From Snodgrassella alvi (GTDB taxonomy: Bacteria > Pseudomonadota > Gammaproteobacteria > Burkholderiales > Neisseriaceae), in NCBI RefSeq assembly GCF_002777745.1, contig NZ_MEIO01000064.1, forward strand, positions 1-64,000: a stretch of 64,000 bases of DNA. Reading direction: 5' to 3'. A program made the position numbers and the translations under genes. Shown in pieces: positions 62,671-64,000 of this stretch (position 1 is the stretch's first letter; each line of letters starts with the position of its first letter). Below the pieces are notes generated by a model. The model did not search any database, was not told the DNA's origin, and worked only from the letters and a program-made list of their open reading frames with translations.

Positions 62671-64000
62671 ATGAAAATACGTGCACAAATTGGAATGGTG
62701 TTGAATCTGGACAAGTGTATTGGCTGCCATACTTGTTCTGTGACTTGTAAAAATGTTTGGACCAGTCGCGATGGGGTGGAATATGCATGGTTTAATAATG
62801 TAGAAACCAAGCCAGGTATAGGATATCCGAAAAACTGGGAAGATCAGGAACAGTACAAAGGTGGCTGGGTACGTGAACGTTCTGGCAAGCTGAAACTGAA
62901 GCAGGGCAATCGTCTGAAAATATTGGCAAATATTTTTGCTAATCCAAATATGCCTGCGATCGATCAGTATTATGAACCATTTACCTATGATTATGAGCAT
63001 CTGCAAAAAGCACCACTGATGCAGACGCCGCCTACAGCGCGGCCGGTTTCGGTATTAACCGGGCAGAAAATGGATAAAATCGAATGGGGACCAAATTGGG
63101 AAGATGATTTGGGTGGTGAGTTTGCGAAGCGGTCAAAAGATAAACTCTTCGATGGGATTCAGAAAGATATTTACGCTGCTTTTGAAAATACCTTTATGAT
63201 GTATCTGCCACGCTTATGTGAGCATTGTCTTAATCCTGCCTGTGTGGCCAGTTGTCCGTCTGGTTCTATTTATAAGCGCGAAGAAGACGGGATTGTTCTG
63301 ATTGATCAGGATAAATGTCGTGGCTGGCGTATGTGTGTATCTGGTTGTCCGTATAAAAAGATTTACTATAACTGGGTAGCTGGCAAAGCGGAAAAATGTA
63401 TTTTCTGCTATCCACGCATTGAAGGCGGGCAGCCAACCATCTGCTCGGAAACCTGTGTTGGCCGAATCCGCTATCTTGGTGTATTGCTCTATGATGCTGA
63501 CCGTATCAGTGAAAGCGCGGCAGTCGAAAATCCGCAGGATTTATATGAGCAGCAATTGGATATTTTCCTCGATCCGAATGATCCAGAAATTGCCAAGGAA
63601 GCGCTGGCTCAGGGTATTCCGGCTGACTGGATACAGGCTGCGCAAAATTCACCGGTTTATAAAATGGCAGTTGAGTGGAAAGTAGCATTTCCACTTCATC
63701 CTGAATACCGTACTTTGCCGATGGTGTGGTATATCCCACCGCTATCACCAATTCAGTCAGCAGTTGAATCTGGCGTAATCGGGGAAAATGGCTTAATTCC
63801 GGAAATCAAGGATATGCGTATTCCGCTTGAGTATTTGGCTAATCTGCTTACTGCCGGTAAAACTGAACCGATTGTGAATGCCTTGCAAACCATGATTGAT
63901 ATGCGTAAATACATGCGTAGTAAATCGATTTACTCAGACGAACAGGCATTACAGGAATTATCCGGTCATCGACTCACTGCTACTCAAATCGAAGAAATGT
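62671..64000 (+). CDS. narH: Nitrate reductase beta subunit NarH, 3' end outside window
   Basis: The frame runs from ATG 62671 (site TAAGGA) to the window edge: 443 codons of about 510 expected. It is an iron-sulfur electron-transfer subunit with four Cys groups, all visible: CIGCHTCSVTCKNVW (residues 16-30), CEHCLNPACVASCPSG, CRGWRMCVSGCPYKK (the Trp in place of a Cys marks the [3Fe-4S] cluster) and CIFCYPRIEGGQPTICSETC. It hands electrons from NarI to NarG. narJ and narI are expected just beyond the edge. Confidence 0.96.
   Translation, partial: MKIRAQIGMVLNLDKCIGCHTCSVTCKNVWTSRDGVEYAWFNNVETKPGIGYPKNWEDQEQYKGGWVRERSGKLKLKQGNRLKILANIFANPNMPAIDQYYEPFTYDYEHLQKAPLMQTPPTARPVSVLTGQKMDKIEWGPNWEDDLGGEFAKRSKDKLFDGIQKDIYAAFENTFMMYLPRLCEHCLNPACVASCPSGSIYKREEDGIVLIDQDKCRGWRMCVSGCPYKKIYYNWVAGKAEKCIFCYPRIEGGQPTICSETCVGRIRYLGVLLYDADRISESAAVENPQDLYEQQLDIFLDPNDPEIAKEALAQGIPADWIQAAQNSPVYKMAVEWKVAFPLHPEYRTLPMVWYIPPLSPIQSAVESGVIGENGLIPEIKDMRIPLEYLANLLTAGKTEPIVNALQTMIDMRKYMRSKSIYSDEQALQELSGHRLTATQIEEM

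Overview
The window looks like chromosomal DNA of a betaproteobacterium of the Neisseriaceae, most likely a Snodgrassella-type gut symbiont. This is inferred from gene content and protein style (PiT transporter beside thiE, hemH, TrhP/YegQ, RecO, a complete type VI secretion system, a narXL-narKK-narGH nitrate respiration locus), from the moderate-to-low G+C content, and from one inverted pair of motifs resembling Neisseriaceae DNA uptake sequences. No rRNA, tRNA or CRISPR was seen, so the assignment is by inference only.

Region 1 (about 1-7750) is the right-hand end of a prophage. It holds three tail or structural genes, then a cargo segment with a frameshifted HipA-like kinase next to a DUF3037 protein, two small polytopic membrane proteins (holin candidates), an orphan RelB/DinJ antitoxin and a DUF2335 membrane protein. 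The lysis cassette follows: a 41-residue membrane peptide, an M15 endolysin, and a nested Rz/Rz1 spanin pair. Hairpins with the same GCCAGC/GCTGGC stem recur between these genes, and a 21-bp palindrome occurs twice.

Region 2 (about 7750-17320) is ordinary chromosome: a bile acid:sodium symporter-like protein, a 1.5-kb gene-poor stretch with a decayed IS3 orfA, a small hypothetical gene, a PiT phosphate transporter, thiE, hemH, trhP and recO.

Region 3 (about 17320-50415) is a T6SS locus with all 13 core components: tssB, tssC, PAAR, tssK, tssL, an OmpA-family peptidoglycan-binding protein, hcp (tssD), clpV (tssH), an effector/immunity array, vgrG (tssI), a DUF4123 adaptor, a Sel1-repeat protein, a membrane protein of unknown function, tssM, tssA, tssF, tssG, tssJ and tssE. 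Every gene is on the plus strand. The cargo is a Tle1-like (DUF2235) phospholipase of about 1446 residues. It is preceded by three tandem copies of a lipoprotein gene, presumably immunity. The first two copies are each followed by a truncated effector gene that keeps only the N-terminal domain and ends with the last three residues of the lipoprotein. This 1.4-kb tandem unit is the most unusual structure in the window.

Region 4 (about 50416-53300) is AT-rich and looks acquired: a second IS3 relic, a PLP-dependent aminotransferase, a UGA-interrupted small reading frame, and two paralogous small secreted proteins.

Region 5 (53300-64000) is the nitrate respiration locus: sensor NarX, regulator NarL, two NarK-type transporters, NarG, and NarH, which runs off the right edge.
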